Assembly: GCF_003201975.1 (NCBI RefSeq)
Contig: NZ_QJJQ01000011.1
Coordinates: forward strand, 95,680 to 159,679
Direction: 5' to 3'
Source of the DNA: Pseudogracilibacillus auburnensis
GTDB taxonomy: Bacteria; Bacillota; Bacilli; Bacillales; Amphibacillaceae
Length of the DNA: 64,000 nt
Shown here: positions 54,203 through 63,360 of the stretch, one piece after another
Numbering within the stretch: the stretch's first letter is position 1
Layout: each line of letters opens with the position of its first letter
Notes under the pieces: model-generated
Told to the model about the DNA's origin: nothing
The model's database searches: none
The model's input: only the letters and a program-made list of their open reading frames with translations
Position numbers and translations under genes: made by a program

Positions 54203-55378
54203 ATGAATAGTGCAACAAAATCGGTATGGAGTGGAGAAGAAAAATATGTCGTCGCAGGTGCAACACAAGTTCCAATCATTCAAAGTGTTGTTTTTGGTTA
54301 CGATGATGTTGAAGAATGGTCAGATGTAATAGAAGGTAAAAAAGATGGATATATTTATGGGCGTTATAAAAACCCTACAGTAGAAGCTTTTGAAGAAAAA
54401 GTTCGCATGTTAGAGCACGCTGAAGCAGCAATCAGTTTTTCAACTGGTATGGCAGCAATTAATGACACTTTGTTCTCTCTTCTAAAACCTGGAGATCGGG
54501 TTGTATCAATTAAAGATACTTATGGCGGAACGAATAAACTTTTCCTCGACTTTTTACCTAAGTTTGGTATTGAAGTATCTTTATGTGAAACAAATAATCA
54601 TCATGAGATTGAAGCAGAAATGAAAAAAGGGTGTCATTTACTATACCTAGAAACACCAACAAATCCAACAATGAAGATTAATGATATCACCCGTTTAGCA
54701 AGGGCCGCTCACGATGTCGGTGCAATCGTTATGGTCGATAATACGGTGGCAACACCAATTAACCAAAATCCTATCAAACTAGGAGCGGATTTAGTTGTTC
54801 ATAGTGCCACAAAATACTTAGGTGGACATGCTGATGCAATGGGTGGCATTCTCTGTGGATCAACCGACATCATTAATAAGGTTTATGAATATCGGATGAT
54901 TACTGGTGCTCCGCTTGATCCAAATGCTGCATATTCTCTTATACGTGGAATGAAAACACTTCATTTACGAATAACAAGGCAAAATGAAAATGCTTATGCA
55001 GTAGCAAAATTTTTAAAAACACACCCATTAGTTGAAGAGGTTTACTACCCTGGACTAGAAGATGATAGTGAGCATGAATTAGCCAAAAAACAAATGAGTG
55101 GATTTGGAGGATTGTTAAGCTTTTCAATAAAAGGTGGTATGAAAACAGTCAATGAATTTTTACCACATTTAAAATTTGCTCATCTAGCCGCAAATTTAGG
55201 GGCTGTTGAAACAACTGTTGGGCCAATTCATACGACAAGTCATGCAGAATGTACGCTTGAAGAGCGAAAAGCGATGGGGATGCCAGAGGGATTAATTCGT
55301 TATTCAACGGGAATTGAGGATGCATCTGATTTAATTGAAGACTTACAACAAGCCTTTAAAATAATTGAAGAAAAATAA
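54203..55378 (+). CDS. PLP-dependent trans-sulfuration enzyme (cystathionine gamma-synthase/lyase or methionine gamma-lyase type)
   Basis: 391-residue Cys/Met metabolism PLP enzyme. Visible are YGRYKNPTVEAFEEKV, FSTGMAAIND, DTYGGTNKLF, LETPTNPTMKI, VDNTVATP, and the PLP Lys in VVHSATKYLGGHADAMGG (about 205). TTVGPIHTTSHAE and RYSTGIED follow near the C terminus. The exact reaction (lyase versus synthase) cannot be decided from motifs. ATG 54203-54205, 9 bases after AAGGAG; the upstream GTG lies inside that site. It is followed by a terminator and then an alanine symporter gene. Confidence 0.88.
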   Translation: MNSATKSVWSGEEKYVVAGATQVPIIQSVVFGYDDVEEWSDVIEGKKDGYIYGRYKNPTVEAFEEKVRMLEHAEAAISFSTGMAAINDTLFSLLKPGDRVVSIKDTYGGTNKLFLDFLPKFGIEVSLCETNNHHEIEAEMKKGCHLLYLETPTNPTMKINDITRLARAAHDVGAIVMVDNTVATPINQNPIKLGADLVVHSATKYLGGHADAMGGILCGSTDIINKVYEYRMITGAPLDPNAAYSLIRGMKTLHLRITRQNENAYAVAKFLKTHPLVEEVYYPGLEDDSEHELAKKQMSGFGGLLSFSIKGGMKTVNEFLPHLKFAHLAANLGAVETTVGPIHTTSHAECTLEERKAMGMPEGLIRYSTGIEDASDLIEDLQQAFKIIEEK

Positions 55379-55401
55379 AGGTAAAATGAAATAATGACAA
55401 T

Positions 55402-55438
55402 GCTATTCATCCAGTTGTCCTTCTACTGGATGAATAGC
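55402..55438 (+). terminator. Terminator after the trans-sulfuration gene
   Basis: Fourteen-base stem GCTATTCATCCAGT / ACTGGATGAATAGC, followed by CATATTTTTTA. Confidence 0.9.
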
Positions 55439-55532
55439 CATATTTTTTACATCTAAAAGTATCTGAAAAATCTGTTTGTTCAAATTTATTTACATTCATC
55501 ACTTACTTCAATCATAACAAGGAGGTTTTACA

Positions 55533-57005
55533 ATGGATTTTATCGGTAAAATTGCAGATCTTTTATGGGGGAACCCACTTACATACTTTATTTTAATAGG
55601 AAGTTTACTGTTTACCATCATTACACGTTTTGTACAAGTTCGGCATTTTAAAAATATGTTAAGAACGATGTTTCGTGGAAAGAGTTCTGATGCTGGAATT
55701 TCACCTTTTCAAGCGTTTACACTTGCTTTATCGGGGCGGGTAGGTACGGGTAATATTGCGGGTGTAGCGACAGCAATCGCTTTAGGTGGACCAGGAGCAG
55801 TCTTTTGGATGTGGTTGATGGCATTTTTGGGAGCTGCTACTGTTTTTGTTGAATCGACACTTGCACAAATGTATAAGGTAAAAAAAGATGGTCAATTTCG
55901 AGGAGGACCCGCTTTTTATATCGAGAAAGGAACAGGACTTAGATGGTTTGGTGTTCTTTTTGCAATCGCTACCATCGTTGCTGTTGGTGTGTTTGATGCT
56001 GGATTACAAGCAAATACAATCGCATTAGGATTTGAAAATGCATTTGGTACGAATCGATTAGTGACAGGTATATTTCTTGTCGTTGTTCTTGGTATCATTA
56101 TTGTTGGTGGAACGAAGCGAATTGCTAATGTAGCTCAAGTGGTTGTACCGTTTATGGCTGCTGGCTATATTATCGTTGCTCTTATTATTATGATCATGAA
56201 CATTCATGTCGTTCCAGAAGTATTTGCGCTAATTTTTAAAAGTGCATTCGCTTTAGATTCAACATTTGGAGGTCTAATTGGTGCTGCGATTGCATGGGGA
56301 GTTAGACGTGGTATTTATTCTAATGAGGCTGGTATGGGAACAGGTGCCCATGCAGCAGCTGCCGCAGAAGTAGATCATCCCGTTGAACAGGGTTTAGTCC
56401 AATCCTTTTCTGTCTATATTGATACCATTATCGTCTGTTCTGTAACTGCATTCATTATTTTAATCTCCGGTGTTTATAACGTTCAAGATCCTAGTGGAGA
56501 ATACGTTGTAAACTACGCGGGCGAGGTGGAAGATTCAAGCTTTACACAATTATCCGTAGATAACGTTCTGCCTGGTTTCGGTGCACCGTTTCTTGCAATT
56601 GCATTATTTTTCTTTGCTTTTACAACGATTATGGCTTTTTATTATATGGCAGAAACGAATATTGCCTATTTAATGAAAAATAAGAATTCGAAATGGCCAA
56701 TCAATTTCATGAAATTTGTCATGCTTGCTGCAGTATTCATTACTTGCTTTAGAACATCAGAAGCTGCTTGGATTATGGTTGACTTTAGCCTCGGTATTAT
56801 GACGTGGATGAATATGATCGCGCTTGTTCTATTATTTAAACCTGTTATGGCAGCATTAAAAGACTATGAACAACAATTGCTAACTGGGAGTAAACTTACT
56901 TTTAATCCATTAAAGCTTGGCATAAAAAATGCTGATTACTGGGAGAATGAAATACGAAAAACGGATAACCGTTCTGAACCCTTGAAAAAGGCATCTTCAA
57001 AATAA
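55533..57005 (+). CDS. Sodium/alanine (or glycine) symporter, AGCS family
   Basis: 490-residue integral membrane transporter of the AGCS (DagA/AlsT) family with about 10-11 helices. Signatures are NPLTYFILIGSLLFTIITRFVQVRHFKNM, the family motif ALSGRVGTGNIAGVATAIALGGPGAVFWMW split across residues 65-95, and GVRRGIYSNEAGMGTGAHAAAAAEVDHPVEQG (about 250). AAGGAGG precedes the ATG. It is monocistronic with a terminator. It may supply alanine to Ald, but no direct link is visible. Confidence 0.95.
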   Translation: MDFIGKIADLLWGNPLTYFILIGSLLFTIITRFVQVRHFKNMLRTMFRGKSSDAGISPFQAFTLALSGRVGTGNIAGVATAIALGGPGAVFWMWLMAFLGAATVFVESTLAQMYKVKKDGQFRGGPAFYIEKGTGLRWFGVLFAIATIVAVGVFDAGLQANTIALGFENAFGTNRLVTGIFLVVVLGIIIVGGTKRIANVAQVVVPFMAAGYIIVALIIMIMNIHVVPEVFALIFKSAFALDSTFGGLIGAAIAWGVRRGIYSNEAGMGTGAHAAAAAEVDHPVEQGLVQSFSVYIDTIIVCSVTAFIILISGVYNVQDPSGEYVVNYAGEVEDSSFTQLSVDNVLPGFGAPFLAIALFFFAFTTIMAFYYMAETNIAYLMKNKNSKWPINFMKFVMLAAVFITCFRTSEAAWIMVDFSLGIMTWMNMIALVLLFKPVMAALKDYEQQLLTGSKLTFNPLKLGIKNADYWENEIRKTDNRSEPLKKASSK

Positions 57006-57054
57006 TTTGAATAGACAATTCTTTTATACATTTAAAATCATACTTACCGTTTTT

Positions 57055-57098
57055 AAAACCTTAGAAATTACGTAAAAAAACGTGTTCTAAGGTTTTTT
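57055..57098 (+). terminator. Terminator of the AGCS symporter gene
   Basis: AAAACCTTAGAA / TTCTAAGGTTTT followed by TTT, with an internal ACGT..ACGT loop. Confidence 0.85.
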
Positions 57099-57319
57099 TA
57101 CGACCTCTTCCTTATTAGAATATCCAGCTACAAAGAGTAGAAAGACCATTCCATAAAGGAATTACTTTCTTCCTATACACCTTTCAACTATAACTTAATG
57201 TTACTATCTGTCAATTTCATTTTTCTCAAAAATACCTCGATGATCAAAATAGAAAATTGAAAAGTCTAACAATTAATAAAGACTTGGAATTGTTTTCTGT
57301 TACTTCATTGGAGTATTTG

Positions 57320-57961
57320 TTATTTTGTATATCCACTTGATCTATTAAACCTCTTAAAAACCCAAATCGCAATCGTAAGCCAAATGCCACTGGCTAAGTA
57401 TCCCCCGATAATATCTGTGGGGTAATGTACGCCAAGATAAACCCTGCTTACACCTATCATAACAATAAAAATCGTACTAAATAAAATTAACATCATTCTA
57501 CTTTTCCGATTACGAAAATGATTCCAAAGTAAAAACGTTAACACGCCGTAAAGGGAGAAAGCATTCATCGCATGACCACTTGGGAAACTGTATCCACCTA
57601 TTTCAATTAATCGATGCAAATCTGGACGTTCACGATGAAAGTACATTTTTAACACTTTATTTAAAAGTGGTGTTCCAGCTATTACGATCGTAAACAAAAT
57701 AAGGTCGGAGCGGCCTTTTAATATGAAAAACAAAACCAATACGATGATTAAAGAAATAACGAGGACAGCAGAAAACGATCCAATAAATGTGAAGAATTTC
57801 ATCATAGATGTCAATACTGGTGATTCAAATCCTTGGATAAATGAAATAATTGATCGATCGAATTGACTAATAGGTTGTCGACCAATAAAAAATGTGATAA
57901 ACATAAAACCAATTAGCAAAAACAACCCAATTAATAGTGCCTTTAAATGCTCCGAATACAT
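57320..57961 (-). CDS. PAP2-family membrane phosphatase
   Basis: 213-residue polytopic membrane phosphatase. All three PAP2 motifs are present: KMYFHRERPD (motif 1), GYSFPSGHAMNAF (motif 2), and SRVYLGVHYPTDIIGGY (motif 3). It probably dephosphorylates undecaprenyl diphosphate or another lipid phosphate on the outer face. It stands alone, and the upstream PepSY gene has its own terminator. YodM/YwoA-like function is possible but not resolved. Confidence 0.92.
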   Translation of the reverse strand: MYSEHLKALLIGLFLLIGFMFITFFIGRQPISQFDRSIISFIQGFESPVLTSMMKFFTFIGSFSAVLVISLIIVLVLFFILKGRSDLILFTIVIAGTPLLNKVLKMYFHRERPDLHRLIEIGGYSFPSGHAMNAFSLYGVLTFLLWNHFRNRKSRMMLILFSTIFIVMIGVSRVYLGVHYPTDIIGGYLASGIWLTIAIWVFKRFNRSSGYTK

Positions 57962-57995
57962 AATCGAGACCCCTTCACATTAGTCATCATTTTAT

Positions 57996-58035
57996 AAAAA
58001 AAGGTGTCATGGAAATAGCTCTTTCCGCGACACCT
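57996..58035 (-). terminator. Terminator of the PepSY gene
   Basis: Minus strand AAGGTGTCGCGGAAAGAG / GGAAAT..GACACCTT hairpin followed by TTTTTT. Confidence 0.85.
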
Positions 58036-58047
58036 TCTTCGTTTTTC

Positions 58048-58653
58048 TTAATCCTCGTCCTCTTCGTCCTCATCATCTAGTTCTACTTTCATTACTTTAC
58101 CAGTTTGAGCATCAATTTTCACGTCATATTCCTTGCCGTCTTTAGAAAGGATTTCAAATTCAAAAACAAATAAATGATCTTCATCATCTAACTCCATTTC
58201 TTTAACTGTACCAGGAACTTCTTCTAACGCTATTTTTGTTGCTTCTTCTTTCGTAACTTTTACTTGTTTGGCCAATGCAGCTTCTTCTTTTTCATCGTCG
58301 GCGTCATCGTCTATATCATCGGCTTCCACTTTTAATACTGTAGTTGTTAGAGCATCAATTTTAACATCAAATTCTTGACCATCTCCAGAAATGATTTCAA
58401 ACTCGTAAACAAGTGAACCATTTTCGTCATCCAATTCCACTTTTTTAACCGTTCCAGGGACTTGTTCTAATGCTATTTTTGTTGCCTCATCTTCCTTGAT
58501 TATGTCTTGTTGTGTTATTTCAGCTTGTTCCCCCTCTTCTGTTATAGCAGGGGCACTCTCTTGATTTGCTGCATTAACTATTTTATAGCCGCCCCCAATG
58601 ACGACTGTCGTTGCTAAAATTGGAATGAGGTATTTTTTCATTCGATTCTTCAT
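58048..58653 (-). CDS. Secreted or membrane-anchored protein with two PepSY domains
   Basis: 201-residue protein with an N-terminal signal/anchor (YLIPILATTVVIGGGYKIV) and two PepSY repeats (about 50-112 and 130-193). Each has the pattern EATKIAL(E)xVPGTVKxxELDDE, then (V/F)FEFEI, DGxE(Y/F)DVKIDA and KVxDDD. The C terminus is strongly acidic (ELDDEDEEDED). PepSY domains often regulate proteases or bind divalent ions. It is monocistronic, with AGGAGG upstream. The two repeats are similar enough to indicate internal duplication. Confidence 0.9.
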   Translation of the reverse strand: MKNRMKKYLIPILATTVVIGGGYKIVNAANQESAPAITEEGEQAEITQQDIIKEDEATKIALEQVPGTVKKVELDDENGSLVYEFEIISGDGQEFDVKIDALTTTVLKVEADDIDDDADDEKEEAALAKQVKVTKEEATKIALEEVPGTVKEMELDDEDHLFVFEFEILSKDGKEYDVKIDAQTGKVMKVELDDEDEEDED

Positions 58654-58862
58654 TCTTTCGTTCCTCCTTTATTATTTGTTACAATACTAATCATATACGT
58701 TTGTTCTAATAGAAAGCTGAGAATATCTTTATAAAATAATGAGAATTTCATTAGAACTTCTTCATTTTACCCGGTAATAATATTAATAAATAATCCAAAA
58801 AACTTTATTTTGTTCTAATTAATTGATATAATACTGAATATTATATACATAAGGATGATATT

Positions 58863-59342
58863 ATGATAGATTCATTAACAAACAAAGAGTTAGATGAAAT
58901 AGACAAGCTTTTATTAAGAACCATGCAATCTGATGCAGGACTAAGTAATGTGGACCTTGCTAAGAAAGTGAATCTTTCTCCTCCGGCAACACATGGGAGA
59001 ATAAAAAGGCTTGAAAATGAAGGATATATAAATAATTATGTAACCATTTTAGACCGCGAAAAACTTGGTTTTGACTTATTATGTTTTATCTATGTTAAAA
59101 CGAGTATTCATCAAACAGAACAACTAGAAGCATTTGAAGGGGCAATCATTTCAATGACAGAGGTACTTGAATGCCATCATATTACAGGTGAATACGACTT
59201 CTTACTAAAAGTGGTGCTTAAAGATAGCAAAGATCTAAAAAACTTTATCGGAAATAAATTAAGTTCTCACGGTAGTATTAGTGGAATTCAAACAAGCTTA
59301 TCCTATGAAGAAGTGAAATCAACAACGGCCTTGCCTTTTTAA
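58863..59342 (+). CDS. Lrp/AsnC-family transcriptional regulator
   Basis: 159-residue regulator. The N-terminal helix-turn-helix reads LDEIDKLLLRTMQSDAGLSN, then DLAKKVNLSPPATHGRIKRLENEGYI, followed by the RAM/AsnC ligand-binding domain with HHITGEYDFLLKVVLKD. AAGGATG before the ATG. Single gene; a divergent PepSY gene lies upstream. The amino-acid effector is unknown. Confidence 0.93.
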   Translation: MIDSLTNKELDEIDKLLLRTMQSDAGLSNVDLAKKVNLSPPATHGRIKRLENEGYINNYVTILDREKLGFDLLCFIYVKTSIHQTEQLEAFEGAIISMTEVLECHHITGEYDFLLKVVLKDSKDLKNFIGNKLSSHGSISGIQTSLSYEEVKSTTALPF

Positions 59343-59344
59343 GC

Positions 59345-59577
59345 TTAAATAATAAGACTGGGACAAAAGTGTTTTAGTTTTAGGGAAATCCGAACGATGA
59401 TTCAAATTTCTTCAATAAAAATTTTCATTCGTTCGGATTTTTTCATTTGGCTGGTTTAAAATCGTGTTGCCAATTGTCCATAACTGCTTAAGTTGTTATC
59501 CGCTGCGGGTCATTGCCTTCTGTCCTGTTATCGTTCGTCTTCGAAGCGGAACGTTTCGTTATGTCCCACCCTCTTTA
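59345..59577. repeat. GGGACA-ended intergenic element
   Basis: Bounded by AAGACTGGGACAAAAGTG on the left and, inverted, AAGAGGGTGGGACATAACG on the right. It contains AAATCCGAACGA / TCGTTCGGATTTTTT (59387-59442), which can act as a terminator for the Lrp gene. Related ends occur at 28147-28165 and 61585-61612. Confidence 0.7.
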
Positions 59578-59583
59578 TATGCT

Positions 59584-59715
59584 TTATTCATATATTTCAT
59601 CCGCATTTTTGAATCGTAGTTTCTCTGATTTTATTTTCTTTTCTTTTTCGATTTGATGCTCAACTTCCTTTTCAGAATCAATTTTTTCGTTCCCGTCCAT
59701 TTCTTCTTTTTCCAT
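59584..59715 (-). CDS. 43-residue highly charged small protein
   Basis: Minus-strand open frame from the ATG at 59713-59715 to TAA at 59584-59586, with GGAGG placed 8 bases before the start. The product begins MEKEEMDGNEKIDSEKEVE and is very rich in Glu and Lys, with no hydrophobic stretch. It is short but has good initiation signals. I do not recognise the family. A longer frame on the same strand (59631-59867) is out of phase with it and has no ribosome binding site. Confidence 0.6.
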   Translation of the reverse strand: MEKEEMDGNEKIDSEKEVEHQIEKEKKIKSEKLRFKNADEIYE

Positions 59716-59851
59716 CTAGATACCTCCATTATTTTTTCCATATTATTGTAACCGAAAAAACCTTTCTTTATGTAAACGGAAAAACTGTCTATCTCAATGC
59801 TTAGTGGTAGAATGGATTTATACAATATTGGATTGGAATTGACAAACAAAC

Positions 59852-61264
59852 ATGAGAAATTTTGCAAAGATAGGATTACAGATAACTATTGTTACATATG
59901 CGATACTCCATTTTTTTACATCATTTTTTGAAATAAATATACTCATTAATAGCTTAGCGATTATAGGGTTATGTATGTTTTTCTTGTCCATTTTCTACCT
60001 TTCTATCAATCAATGTAAATTACCTAGTTTTATTTTTATCCTTGGTGTTCTCGTTTTACTGTATGCAGATAGTCCACTTCTTGATGGCATATTACATGGT
60101 ACACTTCAAATGCGGAATATGATTGGTCTTCTTATTATTGTGCCGTTAATTAGTTGGGTTCTGAGGGAAGAACCCTATATAGAAGACATTATGAGTTTAT
60201 TTTATCGATGGATCAATACGAGTCGAAGATTTTATTTTGGTTTGCTAGCATTTACGCAAATTATTGCTTATTTTTTATTATTCGGTTCCATTACGATGAT
60301 GTATCAATTCGCTCACATTATTTTAAAAAATCATCAAACAGAAGCTTGGGAAAATTTTAAAGGAACGGCCTTATTACGCGGATTCGGTTTATCTACACTT
60401 TGGGTCGTCAGTATTCCAAGTTTTGTTTTTGCTGTTGAAACATTAGGTGCGTCTCTTTGGATAGCCATCATGCAAGGCTTTTGTATCGCCATGGTCGGCA
60501 CATGGATGGCAGTTATTTTTTCTTATTTTCAAGAAAAAAAATATGGTGTAGAGATCACGCCTGTTTTACAGACTGAGCTTACAAATGTCCTTTCTTATGC
60601 TTCGAGTAAAGAAGTCCAAGTGAAAAAAGTGATTGAATTTTTCCTCCTTTTTCTCACCTTATTTGGATCAATCTTTGTCATCCATGCTATTTTTCCTCTT
60701 CCATTAATGCTCCTTATTCCGATCGTTATTATTGCTTGGGTTTGTCTGTTTTATTTTGTAAAAGGAAAAGGACGCAAGCTGTTTTTTGTCTTTAGGGATT
60801 ATGTAAAACGCGATATGACAAATCAAGCATATCAATTAAATGTGATGGTGACTGTCGGTGTCTTAATCTATGGGTTGAAGCATACAGAATTTGCAAATGC
60901 CGTTGTCGGTGGACTGAACTATATACAAGATCATTTTCCACTGATTAATTCGTTGTACTTACTACCTTTCCTTGTCGTTTTACTGGGATTTCTCGGATTA
61001 GGTCCATTAACGGTCATGGTTTTAGTTGCAGGAATTCTGCAAAGTATGGCTTTACCGTACCCACCTGAACTTATTGTACTTGCCGTAACGTCTGGTAGTG
61101 TCATTTCGATTCTAATCTCTCCTGTTATTATGCCTGTTATTGTCCTTAGTGCATCGAACGGGCTAAATTTATTTACAAATGGGTTTAGATTTAACTGGAA
61201 ATATGCCATTGCTTTTTATATCCTTGTACAAGCTTATATTCAAACGATGATCCACTTTTGGTAA
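59852..61264 (+). CDS. Polytopic membrane protein of unknown function
   Basis: 470-residue, very hydrophobic protein with roughly 11-12 predicted helices in two halves, separated by a polar loop around 220-255. Gly/Pro-rich helices such as FLVVLLGFLGLGPLTVMVLVAGIL and SGSVISILISPVIMPVIVL in the C-terminal third resemble transporter cores (the DctM/ArsB-like ion transporter look), but I cannot assign a family. The ribosome binding site is weak for the ATG used, so the start is uncertain. No associated genes suggest a substrate. Confidence 0.75.
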   Translation: MRNFAKIGLQITIVTYAILHFFTSFFEINILINSLAIIGLCMFFLSIFYLSINQCKLPSFIFILGVLVLLYADSPLLDGILHGTLQMRNMIGLLIIVPLISWVLREEPYIEDIMSLFYRWINTSRRFYFGLLAFTQIIAYFLLFGSITMMYQFAHIILKNHQTEAWENFKGTALLRGFGLSTLWVVSIPSFVFAVETLGASLWIAIMQGFCIAMVGTWMAVIFSYFQEKKYGVEITPVLQTELTNVLSYASSKEVQVKKVIEFFLLFLTLFGSIFVIHAIFPLPLMLLIPIVIIAWVCLFYFVKGKGRKLFFVFRDYVKRDMTNQAYQLNVMVTVGVLIYGLKHTEFANAVVGGLNYIQDHFPLINSLYLLPFLVVLLGFLGLGPLTVMVLVAGILQSMALPYPPELIVLAVTSGSVISILISPVIMPVIVLSASNGLNLFTNGFRFNWKYAIAFYILVQAYIQTMIHFW

Positions 61265-61279
61265 TATAAGGTTGATGCA

Positions 61280-61612
61280 TAACTAAAATAATTACTTTTA
61301 AAGACGAACAATACATTACCTTAGCGGAGGAAATATACGTAGATTCCAGATTGGCTAGAAACGGTCACGTCCTGGGACTATGCTTACTTGTTCCATCGGA
61401 GCATTTGGGACTAAGCTAAATGCTCGTCCCATCGAAAAGAGTTTGCACTTCGTACGTCCCCCCGTAAAGATTTGTGATGTGTACGTCCTCTACGTCGGCG
61501 GGTCACCAGCCGCCTTAGCATGCGCGAAAATATTTCCCGGAGCAGGTTATATGCAGCCATCATTGTCCCGATTTCTCATTGATAAAACACTTTTGTTGTC
61601 CCAGCTCTTTCT
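61280..61612. repeat. Composite dispersed repeat (GGGACA end plus MITE-type core)
   Basis: From the minus strand: AAAGAGCTGGGACAACAAAA, then GGCTGCATATAACCTGCTCC, a GGCGGCTGGTGACCCGCC island, two degenerate GGGACGAGCATTTAG...GTCCCA core units, AGGACGTGACCGTTTCTAGCC, and TACGTATATTTCCTCCGC. It shares its outer blocks with 27870-28165 and its core with 8003-8284, so it is a mosaic of two families. Confidence 0.7.
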
Positions 61613-61625
61613 CTGTACAACGTTT

Positions 61626-62102
61626 TTATTCATAGTGAATCCCTTGAGCAATTTTCTCTAATTCCAGCACATTTATTATTTGAATGGCGCTTTTGTCCTT
61701 TACTATAATGTTCTTTTGGACAAAGGAATGAATAACTCTATTTAAATGGCGGTAAGTCGTACCAAGGAGATTTGCTATTTCTTCTATATTTGCTGTTATC
61801 AGTTCCACCGCAAATTGATTATTATCTTCAAGCTTCGTTGATAGTAAATAACTTGCGAATCTATTTTCAACAGATGCCAACAAATTAACACGTGATGCCG
61901 TTGTACAAGTTTGCAACTTATAACTTACATGTGCCAGAAGCTTCTGTAATAGCTTTGGATTATCCATTTCATGCTGCTTTATATACGTAAAAGATAATCC
62001 AATCAGTACACATTGATTTATTGCTTCCACTTGTGATTGCACTGGCACATGTTGAATAAGTTCAATATCACCAATAATTGAAAATGGGTGACTAAATGCC
62101 AA
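61626..62102 (-). pseudogene. N-terminally truncated Crp/Fnr-family regulator (YeiL-like)
   Basis: The 158-residue frame begins in the middle of a cyclic-nucleotide-binding beta barrel (AFSHPFSIIGDIELIQHVPV corresponds to the FIGEIEL region of YeiL). It has the dimerisation helix and a complete helix-turn-helix (NIEEIANLLGTTYRHLNRVIHSF). About 55-60 residues of the expected N terminus are missing. The in-frame upstream codon is a stop (TAG), and 41 bases upstream is the end of the GyrI-like gene. No ribosome binding site is apparent. It is probably a decayed gene or a start-less fragment. Confidence 0.75.
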
Positions 62103-62143
62103 TGGAAGATAGTAAAATTGCTAACCCATTGTTTTTTCAAGGG

Positions 62144-62779
62144 TTACTCCACTTTCTCCACCTTTACTCTGATAATTGTTTCACATTTTTCCGGTGGGTA
62201 ACAAGCCATGGCAGGTTTCAAGTATATTTCACGGTGAGCACCGATTGCATGGTACCCTTTTTCCTCTAATTCACTAGTTAATTTTCGCAACGACTCCTTT
62301 GTATCCCTGTAATGACCAAGGTGGAATATTTGTGCACATAGAGTTGGTTTTGTTTTTACGAATGTGATTTTCGGTAATTCATTTACACGTAGATTCTTTT
62401 TTACTTTTTCGATCGCTCGATCATACATAGCGTCTGTAACACAATCAGCAACTAATAACATTTGGTCAACTATCCATTTGCCATTTTTATCTTTTTTATG
62501 CCAAACAATCTCTGGCGGCATGCGTTTAAACTTGTATGCCAATTCCTTTTTTGTTATTTGTTTTAATTGGTTTGCAACTTTCCATGCAATCCATTTCTCA
62601 TCCTTTGGTTCTGGATGCCCATCCCATTCCATATGATAGGAAGTTACCATTCGCTGAGAAACAAATTTCAATGCTGGCAATTCTTGAATCATGGTGTTAC
62701 CTTGTTTCATTTGATATATGTTTTTGTGAATTTTACGATGATCATGAGTTTTAAGTGGCTTTGTTTCAACCTTTTTCAT
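62144..62779 (-). CDS. GyrI-like small-molecule-binding domain protein
   Basis: 211-residue cytoplasmic protein. Segments such as ALKFVSQRMVTSYHMEWDG, MLLVADCVTDAMYDRAIEKVKK, AQIFHLGHYRDTKESLRKL and HREIYLKPAMACYPPEKCETIIRVKV match the GyrI-like family that is common in Bacillales. The ATG at 62777-62779 is used because GGGGGGAGGAG precedes it. It lies just upstream of the truncated Crp-like frame and follows a glyoxalase gene on the same strand. Ligand unknown. Confidence 0.82.
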   Translation of the reverse strand: MKKVETKPLKTHDHRKIHKNIYQMKQGNTMIQELPALKFVSQRMVTSYHMEWDGHPEPKDEKWIAWKVANQLKQITKKELAYKFKRMPPEIVWHKKDKNGKWIVDQMLLVADCVTDAMYDRAIEKVKKNLRVNELPKITFVKTKPTLCAQIFHLGHYRDTKESLRKLTSELEEKGYHAIGAHREIYLKPAMACYPPEKCETIIRVKVEKVE

Positions 62780-62815
62780 ACTCCTCCCCCCCTTCATTCA
62801 TATGAATCTTGATAC

Positions 62816-63166
62816 TTAACATGCACAGATCATTAAGTGATTCCCATCAGGATCTTTAAAACAGAACCAATGACCATGCTCAATTTCTGTTGTTAACTCA
62901 ATTCCTTTTTGTTTCACATAATGGAAGGCGCTTTCAATATTATCTGTATTAAAATGAAATAATGGTGTATTAATCCTATTTTCTAGCCGACTTATCTTAC
63001 TATCTAATACAATATTCGTTGTTCCCATAGGTATGACAAACAAATGATCATACAATATTTCTCCTTCTGTATGTAATCCTAAAAGTTCAGTATACCAATC
63101 ACGTGCTTTTTCAATATTACTAACAGGAATAAAAATCGCACCGATTTCTTTCGATATTGGATGCAA
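62816..63166 (-). CDS. Glyoxalase/bleomycin-resistance (VOC) family protein
   Basis: 116-residue single VOC domain. It has the family start IGAIFIPVSNIEKARDWYTELLGL and end ELTTEIEHGHWFCFKDPDGNHLMIC, with the usual His and Glu/Asp positions for a metal site only partly evident. AAGGGG lies before the ATG. The function could be glyoxalase-like, fosfomycin/bleomycin-type binding or other; it cannot be decided. Confidence 0.9.
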   Translation of the reverse strand: MHPISKEIGAIFIPVSNIEKARDWYTELLGLHTEGEILYDHLFVIPMGTTNIVLDSKISRLENRINTPLFHFNTDNIESAFHYVKQKGIELTTEIEHGHWFCFKDPDGNHLMICAC

Positions 63167-63360
63167 TATTATTCACCCCTTCCTAAATATACAAAAGATG
63201 TTTACAAAATAAAGAAACACTGTAATAATATGAATAATCATCATAAGATTTTTCTATTTTAAATAATCTGAGATCATCCGATCTTTTATTGTATGCCTAT
63301 TATCATAAACAGATTTTTAAAACAATTCAATTCATTTCCAAAAGCCGTAAGGAGGTAAAT

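Noticed and set aside
59631..59867. 78-codon minus-strand open frame
   Set aside because: No ribosome binding site, Lys-run tail, and overlaps a better supported 43-codon gene in another frame.
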